Origin: Fasciolopsis buskii
Taxonomy: Eukaryota; Platyhelminthes; Trematoda; Plagiorchiida; Fasciolidae
Direction of reading: 5' to 3'
Assembly: GCA_008360955.1 (NCBI GenBank)
Contig: LUCM01006383.1
Location: 11,753-75,752, forward strand
DNA: 64,000 nucleotides
Under the pieces are notes generated by a model that was not told the DNA's origin, ran no database searches, and saw only the letters and a list, made by a program, of their open reading frames with translations. Position numbers and translations under genes: made by a program. Of the stretch, positions 31,011 to 42,462 are shown piece by piece. The number at the start of each line of letters is the position of its first letter. Positions within the stretch are counted from its first letter, which is position 1.

Positions 31011-33727
31011 TGACTCATCACAGGGTCGTAGGCTTCATTCCAGATAGTGGCTTTTGTTTTTCATTACGAGTAGTGATAATAAAGTTTTTATTGCCTATAA
31101 ATAAAGAAAATTAAAATTGATATCGTAACTATTATACTATTACTAATATAAGTGCATTGATACTTGAATTTTTATTCGTTTGTGATTGCTATGATGGTCA
31201 TAGCAAAATCATTGAGCGCAGAATGTATCATGGGTCCTTTTTTGTTTTCAATATAGCTAACGAGTGCAACTGAAAATATGATGTCATCCCGCTCGTCAGA
31301 TGTGTACAGCGGTATTTCCTATGAAATGAAAACTAACGGTGAATCAACGTACACTAGCTTCAAAGTAAATGATCTTACGATAGCGGTGATAAGCCAAAAA
31401 GAAAACACTTCCATTTTGATAACTCAAATCGAGACGGGATCATACGCGATTGCGTAACAATAAACTTCTACTGACATGGTCATTTAATGACGCTGTAATG
31501 TTGTACTTGATCATGGAATCTGGCTAGACTGTGTGAAATATGATGGGCCCAGAATTCGAACGCAACACGTGATTGGCCATGGTGTTATTTATACGTACTG
31601 CCCAGATATGCGCAAATACATGAAATACCATGCATAGCGTGGATACAAACATATATACGATACAGATAAATTGGGTGCAGTCGAGTGTGAATACGATGGT
31701 TGCACGTGTTCAATGGAGTACCAAACGGAACAGTCTTCGGAAAACTGGTTGTCATGTATCAGTTACTATAACCATTTATGGTGGCACGCCTAGCCGGGTG
31801 TTATGAGCAAAGCGGAGATTCACTTGCATATTTCACTCAAAAAACCGACCGCATGAGACAAGATTCAACCGGTGATTTCCCCCCCCCCCCTACCGGTCGT
31901 CTCCTCTAACCGGCTTGGGCAGGGCAATGCCAGTCTTTTTGGGAACGGCATAGGTGCAAGAAATTTTTTTATACTATGCATCACATGTCTAGTGATCCGA
32001 CACCACCATGTTTTTTTTTCTATAAACTGCCTACGTCATCATGAAGATCATATTGAAACTCGGTTCATGTATAAAAACAGTTTAGAAATGATAAAAATTC
32101 GTACTTAAAAGTTGATCACCAATAGCAATTGAGTCAAGTGACCCCAAATAACGAGGTTAAGAAAAAAGAAATCATTCCATTCAAACGAATCGATTTTCAA
32201 ACGTATTTCACACTAAAAAGCAAGTGAATGAACCCATGCATACAGTGCCTTGATCATGACGTACCCCCCCCCTTCACCTTCATGTTGACAAAAGCGAACA
32301 ATATACAATTTTCGTTTGCCCGCTTACCTTCGTACGTAACGAGCCAAAAAAAAAAATACATCGACCGTGTTGACGGGTCGCGTCGATCGATAACCAGCCG
32401 TGAGTGTGTGTGTTTGTGTGTGTGTACTGTGAGCGATTCAAGGACGCGTTAGAATCGACTAACTAAGTGTGCTGCAACTTGTTAGGTCATCTAGTCTCGG
32501 ACCAGACTGTCAAATTGGAACAAACGTGAAAAGTTGTTCGAGAATTAGTGAAAACACCATTAATGTGGAAAAGAGACTACGACAAGAACGAACCACGTGA
32601 AGTACCATCCTAACAGACAATATGTACAAATTCACAAAACCACTGTTTGACATCTCTACCAGTGATGCGTGAGATTTTCAATGAAATTGTTGGAAAAAAT
32701 ACAATCCGGAAGTGAATCTCTAAATTTTGGTTATTGTTCAATTTTGTGTTCATACATTTCAAAGTTTGCAAAGTTCAACGTAATTCGAAAATTTCTTTTA
32801 ACGTTGCGAATACAATGTGCACACGAACAACAAGAATTGAAATAAACTAGCAATTGTGTCTGGATAGCGTAGTTCTTTCGGGACTCTAGACGTACACTTT
32901 TGGGTGCTATTCCACCTAAAGTTTTATGTCATGTTTGGGCTGCTAGTGCTTACATTGAATTGACAGTGGCATAACGATGTTATGAAAAAATGAATACCGT
33001 TTGATAAATGACATGTATGCCACCTTTTAGTCGGAATACTTCAAGGTGAATAAACTGATTTTGTGATGGATCATTTTACTACACAAGTGACGTATGAATA
33101 CAGTTGAACGGGCGTGTTCGATAGTTTTGTGGTCCGCTTTTTACTGACGGAAACCGGCAACTATAACCTTGAAACTTGGGGTGACGCGGTAAAGAATTTT
33201 CCGACGGAATCAAGAAAAACTAATCTAGCATTTGACGTGTCACATAGCAACATGCATTTGTTGTTCTCATGTGAGAATGATGGCATTGATAGCTGAGAAA
33301 CCAAGAACCCATCTGGCGTTGTCATACTAGATGAAGACCTAGGTACGTTTCATGAATATCTTAATTACCTGAATGACATCGATTTCTGCGTAACTTGTAA
33401 CAAGTTAAGCAAGCAAAACTGCAAGTATCAGGCTCGCGGAATCCCTGGAGCGTCCAAGAACAGTCAACAGTAGCTAATGGTCGGCCAGATTGAAGTATGT
33501 CTTCTGAGAAGCCCTGTATACTAGTCGGCAAAAGCCTTGAGGGAACTTGAATGTATTTATTCAGATTCGTTTCCGAAACTAAGCGATACTAATGAAATCC
33601 CATGTTTCATTTAATGGAACAGGCAACATGTTCGGTTCCTACAAATTTCACAGCATTTTCAAAGATGGTTACCCAAGTGACACGAATATTGAAAAGACGA
33701 ATTTCGTCTTTTTGGCCCAAACATATG
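31011..33727. other. Intergenic, AT-rich, nothing recognised
   Basis: Contains a run of 12 C at 31,879-31,890 and a short GT-rich tract near 32,403-32,425. No coding similarity was recognised. Confidence 0.4.
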
Positions 33728-34205
33728 GGAAGACTTCACCAGGTGATATCATCGTTCAAATCATCATTAAGAAGAATTGTACAGCTATACAGTGTTTCAA
33801 TCTACTACTAACCCACACCAAATAGCCAAGCTCGTTAGGTCATGTCCAAAGCCTTCGTCGCACTGAGGCTACCTGCAGAGAATTCATCTAGCAGTAGGAG
33901 TTCATTGTTGTATGGTATCGGCCCGTGGCCTTGGAAATCAGTGACGGATAGGTGCAACATCATGTGATGATTTTCAACAAATCGTTGAGAACCTGCCAGG
34001 TAGCGTAATGGCCAAGGCGTTCGACTCAACATCGTTCGTCCCGGGTTCGCATCCCAGTTCGGGCGCGGTGGATGTGCACTGGTGATGATTCCTAACAAGG
34101 ATGAAACAGTTATACAGTGCTTCCATGGTTTAGTGGTGAGCTGAGTGATGATATCACGTGGTGAATTATTTCATGAAAACATTCGCTCTTCTACTACTAA
34201 CACAC
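33728..34205. repeat. Composite SINE-A unit with inverted ends, copy 2
   Basis: Near-identical to 28,987-29,485, in the same orientation. The left arm (33,728-33,800) includes gtgatatcatcgttca and attaagaa, closer to the reverse complement of the right arm than in copy 1. The SINE head has box A at 34,001-34,011 and box B at 34,044-34,054, again 43 bases apart. Confidence 0.75.
33993..34203 (+). mobile_element. tRNA-derived SINE family A, second well-kept copy
   Basis: Same head and body as 29,268-29,478. Differences include tcaacatcg for tcaaaatcg in the head and loss of three bases in the ccatggtttctta word. It ends near ctactactaacacac. Confidence 0.75.
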
Positions 34206-34619
34206 ATTGGATGACCTTGATACCAGAGTTGCTTGAGAGGGAGAGAGAGAGGGAGGGAGGGAGATTTTCAGCATTCCGCGGACAGAGCATTCAAAAGCTG
34301 TTCTTTTCAACCGGAGGAAATATGTTGGTGGTCGCACAAGAGACTAAACAGCTAAGCCCAATCGTGTTTCACTCGATCAGTTTGGAGTTAACATGGATTC
34401 ATATTTCTATTAGATTAACATATCTGCGTGAAGGACGAGACAAAAGTACCTTGGGAGCACATGTGTTTTGGAGTTATTACCATTCAGTGAAACTGCGTAC
34501 CTGGAACTCCACTGTCCAATCATCCGCGTAATTGCTCATTTCGTGCATGGAATGGATGAAGTTGACAAGAACGTCACTGCAGAACGGAAACGCTTTCGAG
34601 TTGTTTTCTGAGCCAATGA
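34206..34619. other. Intergenic, nothing recognised except a GA-rich tract
   Basis: A purine tract of GAGA and GGGA units lies at 34,238-34,264. No coding similarity. Confidence 0.4.
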
Positions 34620-34740
34620 GTTTATACTATAAAATTAGAGATATCTCGATTGGTAAAATAAATTCCGTCCAATCGCCTTCGCGGAATGTGGCCCCGGTTC
34701 TCCTTGATTGCTTGCCTACGCAAGTTAGCGCGAAGTTACA
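34620..34740. repeat. Dispersed repeat E, copy 2
   Basis: Counterpart of 30,833-31,010 in the same orientation, with the words atctcgattggt, ttccgtccaat, cggttct and ctacgcaag. Confidence 0.4.
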
Positions 34741-35422
34741 TCAAACTACATCAGGTGATTTGCACGTGGGCTGATCACTCTTTATTGAAAAAGCGTTGTG
34801 CATGAAAAACAGAATTCGTTTGCTTCTGTGCTTAACTGTGCTCAAACTCCGCGTTAAATATATTCCTCATAACAAAATGGACTAGATTATAATGCTCTTG
34901 GAAAACGTACGTAAATCCCAATCGATGACGTCATGAGGCACATCAGACTGGAGTGCTGAGAATTGGTTTAATCATTGACAAGCCTCGTGCCATTATTATC
35001 GCAGTTTTCTTGCACTTTTTTTGCTTGAAACGACTGCGGGATGCGGGTGGGAGTGGATGAGGGCTCATTTTGCTTTAACTGCATCGATCCGCTTTGCAAG
35101 AGCAAAAACGATTGAGCAGACTGAGACAACTGTTAGATTGATCCAGTGAATGAATTCTGAAGACATGCACGGGCAAGCAGTTATCTACCTACTTCGCTAT
35201 TTTGATACCATACTAGTAAAGCATTGTCAAATGCGAAATGACTTCCAACGCAGCCCAGTCAACTAATCAAATTCACTACTTTATGTGATCGATCGATCGA
35301 TCTTCTACTGTATCCCATGTTGGATGAACATTTAGCTGCCCATTTTTACTAGTTTGAAGCGGTTTTCGATCTCTAACTCCTTAAACCGCGTATACATAAA
35401 CAACATCTACTGTCTTCATTGT

Positions 35423-35742
35423 CAGTAGTATGTTTCACATGCAGATGGATGAACGAAATTTCTCGGAAGCACTCGACTAGTTTCGCTGTTATTGCCGCCC
35501 TTCTGGTATGCGCACCCGGTACTCTCCTTTCCAGCCATCTCTATACTGTTGCGCTCCTTTATTAGTTCCCCAACAGAATCTCATTAGAATCGTTAGGAGC
35601 GTGAATGGGTGATAAGCCCACTTAAGAATCACGTGGTGATTAGTCGGAGGGTTTCCGTCGGTCAAATGGCTATTGCCGCGAAACCGGTCGTGTGCTTCAG
35701 GGCAAATTTTGTTCATCCATCCGCACACGAAACATACTACTG
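35423..35742. mobile_element. 320-bp inverted-repeat (MITE-like) element
   Basis: The left arm starts cagtagtatgtttc and continues gatggatgaac, aaattt, gaagcac, tttcgc; the right arm is its imperfect reverse complement ending gaaacatactactg. Arms span about 80-100 bases each, so the element could fold as a hairpin. No protein is encoded. A related copy starts at 47,628. The flanks show no clear target-site duplication. Class (DNA transposon MITE or other) is not settled. Confidence 0.6.
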
Positions 35743-36199
35743 AAAATAAAAACCAATAATTTCAGGCCTTGTATCCCCCTTCTGAAGGTTAACTTTGCCT
35801 GATCGAAGAAAATCCTTCGACCTTGATCCCGTACTCGATCCAGAAAAGAGTAGGAGCCCAAGTCAGAACGCTAGTCATGGTTTAATTTCACACCGTATCA
35901 TGCAAAATAAACCTTAAAAATGTACATGAAATCATGCATGATGTAACTTGAGCTTAAGCTATTAGTTCAGTCAGACAACTAGTCGTGATATCGATACTCG
36001 ATTTGGCCGAGCGACCTACTACGCAAGCAAGATGTAATTTTTCGACTTGAAATTAGTATATGGAATTTGGTCAGCCGCAGTAACGAGTGGACACTGATTC
36101 CCAGTAAGCACTAAATCCATGATTACGTCTGAAGCGAAAGAATGACCTCGTTAAAATGCATCTGGATCATGGACCAATAAGTTAAACTTTCAAGCGATC

Positions 36200-36290
36200 A
36201 TTCCCACTGTGATATCAATAATCAGCTCACCATTAGAATACCACTCCCGTTGAGAATCACCAGCAGTACATACCCATCGCCCCGAAAAAG
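36200..36290 (-). mobile_element. SINE family A remnant
   Basis: The + strand reads tgtgatatcaataatcagctcaccatta, then gttgagaatcaccagcagtacatacccatcgccccga, the order of the reverse complement of the family A body. Confidence 0.55.
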
Positions 36291-37023
36291 TAATTTAGCA
36301 CTTCCGTTCGTTCTAAAATCGATTGGAATCATAAAACTAAATAGCTGAAATTTCAACTCGCGGATTTCCATGAACAGTAAGTTTTGCCTTAGTGAAGGTC
36401 TGTCCGTATTCAAGGAAAACACCCTGTGATTTTCTTCTCATCTGTCTTCATACCATATCACGGTTGTAAAATCATCTCGTTCCTTGTCAAAAGCCTGTAG
36501 AGTGAACGTCACTTTTCACGGGCAGATCCGTAGGAGTACTTTGGGTTTCAAATGGCTTGCTATCTTCCGACCCACCTGTCTACTATTTCTCACATGTTCA
36601 TTCGTACACGGTCATCCTGCAGATACCAGTACATGAGCGCATTTATCGACCGGTTTGCGCGTTCGCCAGCAATCGTCCTGATGTTAACATGTCCACCGAA
36701 GCGATTGTAAAAATACACCTTCAGCCTCGGATATCTGGTTATGGTGTTTCGCGCCGAATAACTATTACGGACGGAGAGGTTCAGTTCCAATGAAGATTAT
36801 CCCACGATTCTGTTCTCCCTTCTAGGCTGTAAACATGTTTCTGCAACAACCAACGGGCTAGTCCAATGTTTCTATTGACAACTTGGGACCTCGCTTAATT
36901 CGAAATCCTAGGGACTGAAGCGGATGGATTCCCTTCCATTTATGATGGCATGTATTCCAAAAAACTATGAAAGAAAAAGTCGGAACTGTTCCACTGAAAG
37001 CCGTTTTTCGAACCATATTATCA

Positions 37024-37365
37024 CTAATTGGTGAGTTTAGAGAACACATTCCGTGTGTCACCCCCGAACATGCCTCCTACTGGATTCTGAAAATTCGGTT
37101 GGCAGGGTCCCTTCAGTCGATAGAATAGATAAGACTCAAGCCAACGACCGGATGCGCGAAATACATCGCGTATATCGTGATACTGAAATAGCACCGATAC
37201 GACAATACACGCTAAAGCAAATCACAGCCAGAAAGTTGGGACAGCAAGCACGGTTCGAAAGCGAACACTGGATAGTACGACCATCGTGTAACAGTGGAGA
37301 TCTCGTGTCCGATACAACAAAGACGACTAAATAAATGTCACAAAGTTAATATCGAGCCTTAAAGC
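37024..37365 (+). repeat. Dispersed repeat F, copy 1 (possible old coding sequence)
   Basis: Matches 44,671-45,020 in the same orientation; the core ccctcagtcgatagaatag-like word is nearly unchanged in both. A 93-codon frame here includes VPSVDRIDK, and the second copy keeps VPSVDRIEK in the same frame. Family not recognised. Confidence 0.45.
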
Positions 37366-38856
37366 CATTACAAAACCTTTATATTCACCCCGAGGGTTCT
37401 GACCCACATACGTCTGTCTATTATTTGAAAGCCTACATGCGATTCTTCCGAGAGATGCCAACTCGTCAACATTTTTCCCGCCCAGCAATGATCTACCGAC
37501 TGTCAGAAATTATTCTCACATTTTTTCCTCTGTAATTCACAATCAAACGTTCTTTCCATGCCTCTTCAAATGACCGTTTTCACGCAACTGCACGGCGCGA
37601 AAATCTTTTGCTATTGATTTTAATGATTGTCAGTAGGCAGCTGGTGCTGACCGCTTCAAAGTTGCATGCATCGATTTCGGTATTTCTTCTCGACAATTTA
37701 CAACCCATTTTCCATATCAACCAACCCCCAGAAAAGGAACACATGCCCCAACCACCGTAAGTTCTGACCTCGTTTGTTCCTAGACCATTCCAAGCATCAA
37801 GGTCATCGCTACCGATTCCTATTTAGCTTTCTTAAATTTTACAAACTATGGGACATTCCCCTTTCACTACACTCAAGTTCAACAAATCATTTTCGATCCT
37901 CGGCATCTTCACAACTGTCCGCTGCACTGGCTCCCTAAAACAGTTGCAGGTGTGCGAATAAAAATCCTAAACTATCTGTTCCCCAAGTTCATCACTCTCG
38001 TTATTCATGCAGATTTCGATGGGATAGTTTAAGTGCAACAGACAACTGTGAATATTGTACCCATTGTTTATGAGGCATGTTTCAATCATGGTACGTTGTG
38101 TAACATCGACAAAATCACATGACTTATCAAATTTCAAATGATGAATAATAGCGGACTGAAACAGAGGCGAGTCAGTTCTCCGTTTAGCGGATGGTTAGGA
38201 AAAAAACGACCGTTAGAATGATGATCATGTGAGATCCAATCCACACAGCAACGCAATTGATAAATTTCGATAAACTGTTTACATTTTGGTGGCCACTGTC
38301 ATCCGGTACCGTATCACGTGCCGAATGAACGATTACATTTTCTTTTTTCGACCTCGATGGCAGTATCTGAATGACCCTGGTCTAGCGTGATTGTCAGCTA
38401 GCGGGACAGAACCAAAAGGAACTGGAAATGGTCCTCAATGGAACACTGACAGAGGAATCGTCCCGAGGATAATCTCAGTAATTGTGTTCACCAAATTTCT
38501 GCATTTTCAACAGCTAAAACTAACACGCAGCTCAGGGAAAAAATAATTCCTTGTGTTTAGGAATCTGTATCCGTTTTGAAATAATCACAGCACCTAATCA
38601 ACAAGATATGGCCATCAAACGGTCACTGTTGTGAACATTTGAACTCGAACACTTACAGTGAGTTCACAGTGGGGTTCTGTCCCCGCATTTTAGTCATTAA
38701 ATACGACGTGTTGGTAGGGGAACTATGATAGAAAGTGGCTGGCTTAGACCTCAGCCTTACGAATTTGCCTAGCATTTATTTAACGATCAGTGATTTCCGT
38801 AGGGACATACGCACATCTTTTACGACAAGTTTTAAGAATGAGTGTAGCAGAAGAGA
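37366..38856. other. Intergenic, nothing recognised
   Basis: No coding similarity, RNA gene or repeat was recognised. Confidence 0.4.
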
Positions 38857-38960
38857 TGTGCTCTATAGCCACTGAGGCCCACTGCCTGAAGAGAGAGGGA
38901 GTCGGAGACCGTGAAACTGAGATTTGAATTGGTGCAGAAATACATCAGTTCTCACTGGCT
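38857..38960 (-). mobile_element. SINE family B, tail fragment
   Basis: gccactgaggcccactgcctgaag, gagggagtcggagaccgtgaaactgag matches the tail and first body part of family B. The tRNA-like head is absent; the CATA microsatellite starts just after. Confidence 0.5.
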
Positions 38961-39000
38961 CAGGTGTGGTGGCCAGCCGGACCAGAGCGAATCTGCACAC

Positions 39001-39181
39001 ATTCATGTGTGCATGCATACACGCACACATACATACATACATACATACACGCATGCATGCATGCATACATACATACATACATACCGATACATACATACAT
39101 ACCGATACATACATGCATACTGATACATACATACATACCGATGCATACATACATACATACATACATACATACATACATACA

Positions 39182-39212
<31 letters not shown>
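39001..39212 (+). repeat. (CATA)n microsatellite with CATG and CGATA variants
   Basis: About 210 bases of ACAT units, pure at the right end (39,146-39,210) and broken by GCAT and CCGAT variants on the left. It makes artificial open frames of repeated Tyr/Ile/His/Thr or Met/Tyr/Val/Cys on both strands, which are not genes. Confidence 0.97.
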
Positions 39213-39214
39213 GA

Positions 39215-40110
39215 GCATATTCACACCTCAGCTGGAGTTCAAGTGACTGAATCTTACGGATTAAATGCCCCTTCCGTCATAGACCTCTTAATGAACTAGA
39301 CACGAAACGGGACGTTAAACTTTAAAGTAACACTGGTTGTTGCAAAAGCTCAAACGAACGCATTTGTAGCACATTAAGAAATTGTTATCTGGTTAGGATA
39401 TCTTTGGATCAACAACAGGTTCATCGTTAGAATACATTGTTGTGTACAATAATCTGCTTGTCTACAGTTCCCACGGAAGAGTAGTTTTTAGACCAACTTG
39501 GCTGTCAGTTGGAGTGCACTTCATTTGCCTAGAAAATAGCACCGGTTATTCGTCTGTAAATAAGCCGTGGCCGTGGTATCGTGTCTAGCTGGAAACCATT
39601 CACTACTGGGCTTTTATGAGTTATATATGATTCTGGTGATTCATTATCTTTTCCGGTGTACTTCAAGCGAATCTGCAAAACTATTTAATTATCCAGTGAT
39701 TTCGGCGGTCGACTGACTGATTCATTGACTGGTTGACTGACTGGTATGTTTTATTCGCATCATTTGGTCCCCATAATCGAACAGAGTTGTTGCTGTTGAT
39801 GAGCACGAACAAATCACATTTGATGATTTTGTTTTCCGTGACAGAAGATGGAAAATCCAAATCATTTGGAGGTGAGTAACACCATAGTAGCGACCTTTGA
39901 ACTGGTTGGCGAATTGTTACCGAACACAGGGCTCAGAATATTGTTTTTTTTTAATCGTAAAAAGGCCCAAAATTGCAAGTTATCATACAAATTCAAAAAA
40001 TGAGGTAAACTGGCGTTGACTTTTGTATGAAATTCTCACAGACCAAGTCGGTGGGACAAAATGATGATAAAGTTTGATTTTTTTTCTTTGAAAATTCCCA
40101 CTGAGCACAC
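39215..40110. other. Intergenic, nothing recognised
   Basis: A short gactgactgg repeat is at 39,710-39,745. Otherwise nothing. Confidence 0.4.
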
Positions 40111-40350
40111 TGAGAAAACACAATTTGGCGAATGAGCTCGTTTTCAGTGATTCGTACTCATGCCATTACATCACTATATATATATATCTTGATAAAAAAA
40201 TTTCATTATAGGAAGGATTGGATTAGTCAGATACAAATATGGGTGGGGAAGGGATTTGTGGTGTTGCATGCATAACCTGAATACACAAGAATATGTTGTG
40301 TTAATTGTATCGTTGTCTAGGGTTTGCATTGGGACGGAGGGTGGGCCAGG
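40111..40350 (+). repeat. Left terminal inverted repeat of the Penelope-like element
   Basis: Starts tgagaaaacacaatttggcg, includes ctcgttttcagtgattcg, a TA run and ggattggattagtcag, and ends with a 56-base block (40,295-40,350). That block also occurs directly after the N at 40,807-40,862, and as a reverse complement at 42,463-42,518. Confidence 0.9.
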
Positions 40351-40806
40351 CATAGTTCTCCTGAACAAGTCTGACTATGTAACGAAAATTGAAGCCATTC
40401 TGAATGATAAATCAAAATTCGCAAAAATGGCGAAGGAGAATGATAAAACTCATCAGATAGAAAAATCGTTGTCTAATATCCTGCGACGACTGAGACAAAG
40501 GGATATCATTCATTCGAAGACATCTGAACAAATTCGGCCTACGGGAACTACTATTCCGAGATTGTACGGCCTACCCAAATTACATGAAAATGGAGTTCCT
40601 CTGAGGCCTATTCTCGACATGTGCAATTCGCCGTACCATGCTGTGGCAAAATGGCTAGCTAGGTTACTGGAACCTGTTAGGCAGAAGGTAGCAAAACATG
40701 GTCTCAAAGACACATTTGGGCTTATCGATTCCGTGAAAGAACCAAATATGAAGGGACGAAGGATGCTTTCTTCAGACGTCACCGCCCTTTTTACCAACGT
40801 TCCGAN
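40351..40806 (+). other. Inverted partial copy of Penelope polymerase start, ending at N
   Basis: Encodes on + the same GIVLLNKSDYV to SSDVTALFTNVP stretch that the - strand encodes at 42,460-42,006, with no amino-acid difference seen. It stops at the ambiguous base at 40,806. Probably a misassembled contig end rather than real tandem biology. Confidence 0.7.
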
Positions 40807-40862
40807 GTTGTGTTAATTGTATCGTTGTCTAGGGTTTGCATTGGGACGGAGGGTGGGCCAGG

Positions 40863-41281
40863 GGAGTTGAAGCGCAACCACAAATTGTTTTTGAGAGCAC
40901 AGTGGAGGATTGTGAAAACGGATTGCGACAACTTCCGCAGTGCTCAAGAGGCGACACCTCGCCAACCTGGATTGCTGACCTCTGACCTTATACACGGTCC
41001 GGAAAGCTTGCGTCACATTCACGGTGTGGTTAGTTTGTGCTAGATGTGAAACGACTGCGCTATTATCTTACTTGTTTCAGTGCCTAACCACGTTCAGACA
41101 AGCACCTGGTCGTGCGGCAGATGTACACTGTCCCACAGGAACATGTGAATGAATAAATACAAAACGAGGCTGCAGAATCAGGGACTTTGTCTTTCAACCG
41201 TAATGGCACTACGGGGCGGGATTTGAACAGGACACGAAGCTTGGCTGCGTAGAATGTCTTATTGATAGCACTAGTCAGTCT
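40863..41281 (-). pseudogene. Penelope GIY-YIG endonuclease region, broken
   Basis: After the stop, the same frame goes on with NKTFYAAKLRVLFKSRP, then CIYSFTCSCGTVYICRTTR, which fits the IY...YIG block of Penelope GIY-YIG domains except that the glycine of YIG is Cys. A stop follows (SERG*). The end, AFRTVYKVRGQQSRL, LLSTAEVVAIRF and LQLPWP, matches the C-terminus of Penelope proteins and runs straight into the inverted repeat. Confidence 0.8.
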
Positions 41282-41794
41282 TCATCGTGCTATCGCTGCT
41301 AGCGTGTCACCTTTGAATGGCAGAGATATGTATACTGGCTTTCTCTCCACCGTCGCCCTCCTAGGAACTTCCTGTTCTGTCTCCAACATCTTGTCGATTA
41401 GTCTAATTGAGAAACCATTTTCAGTGAATACTCTTCTGACCGTTTGCAGTTCAGCTTCAAGAGTATCTTCTGTACACATTCTTTTTGCCCTGCCAATCAG
41501 ACATCTAATTAAGTTCCTCTTCACATTAAGAGGTACAAAGCTGTGGAAGTTGATGTATTGCCCATTCCATGTGGCTTTCCTGTGTACTGATCGCCGAATC
41601 GAGCCGTCTTCTCGACGACTTAGTCGTACATCTAAGAAAGCTATTTCACTGTTTAGCTCCATCTCTGTTGTGAATTTCAGATTTGCGTGAGCCGAGTTGA
41701 ACACATTCAACAGTTGTTTAGTTTTAGTCGAGGGGTTGAGTACACAGAAGATGTCATCCACATAGCGATTGTATTGACGACTCGAGTGGTCCAC
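41282..41794 (-). pseudogene. Penelope-type reverse transcriptase, YVDD part and thumb
   Basis: Continues in a new frame with NRYVDDIFCVL (YVDD near 41,764), AHANLKFTTEME, IAFLDVRLSR, TWNGQYINFHSFVPLN and KRNLIRCLIGRA, and ends at a TGA stop at 41,282-41,284 after GDTLAAIAR. Confidence 0.9.
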
Positions 41795-42462
41795 GTTCCA
41801 GCTTTGCCATGAAAATGTCAGCTAGTAGCGGACCGAGTGGGGATCCCATCGCTACGCCGTCCTTTTGAAGGTAAATTTGATTATTGAATTTAAATTGGAC
41901 GTTGTAGGTACAAAAGAACAATAGTTGTTTCAAGTCTGCTATCGAAAGACTTGTCGCTAAGCTATTGTTCTCGTTGTAGTCACAGAGGTATTCGATTGTC
42001 TCCGTGATCGGAACGTTGGTAAAAAGGGCGGTGACGTCTGAAGAAAGCATCCTTCGTCCCTTCATATTTGGTTCTTTCACGGAATCGATAAGCCCAAATG
42101 TGTCTTTGAGACCATGTTTTGCTACCTTCTGCCTAACAGGTTCCAGTAACCTAGCTAGCCATTTTGCCACAGCATGGTACGGCGAATTGCACATGTCGAG
42201 AATAGGCCTCAGAGGAACTCCATTTTCATGTAATTTGGGTAGGCCGTACAATCTCGGAATAGTAGTTCCCGTAGGCCGAATTTGTTCAGATGTCTTCGAA
42301 TGAATGATATCCCTTTGTCTCAGTCGTCGCAGGATATTAGACAACGATTTTTCTATCTGATGAGTTTTATCATTCTCCTTCGCCATTTTTGCGAATTTTG
42401 ATTTATCATTCAGAATGGCTTCAATTTTCGTTACATAGTCAGACTTGTTCAGGAGAACTATG
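41754..42462 (-). pseudogene. Penelope-type reverse transcriptase, first part
   Basis: From GIVLLNKSDYV through IRPTGTTIPRLYGLPKLH, RPILDMCNSPYH, LSSDVTALFTNVP (block with catalytic Asp) to QKDGVAMGSPLGPLLADIFMAK, all Penelope signatures. A 1-base frameshift lies between 41,754 and 41,794, just before the YVDD box. The usual N-terminal part ahead of GIVLL is replaced by the inverted repeat, so the polymerase is cut at its start. Confidence 0.9.

Noticed and set aside
38863..39299. Several open frames with repeated Met-Tyr-Val-Cys or His-Thr-Tyr-Ile
   Set aside because: They are translations of the CATA microsatellite and not genes.
42004..42303. Open frame on the + strand opposite the Penelope polymerase, also at 40,510-40,797 on the other strand
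   Set aside because: Antisense shadows of the real polymerase frame.
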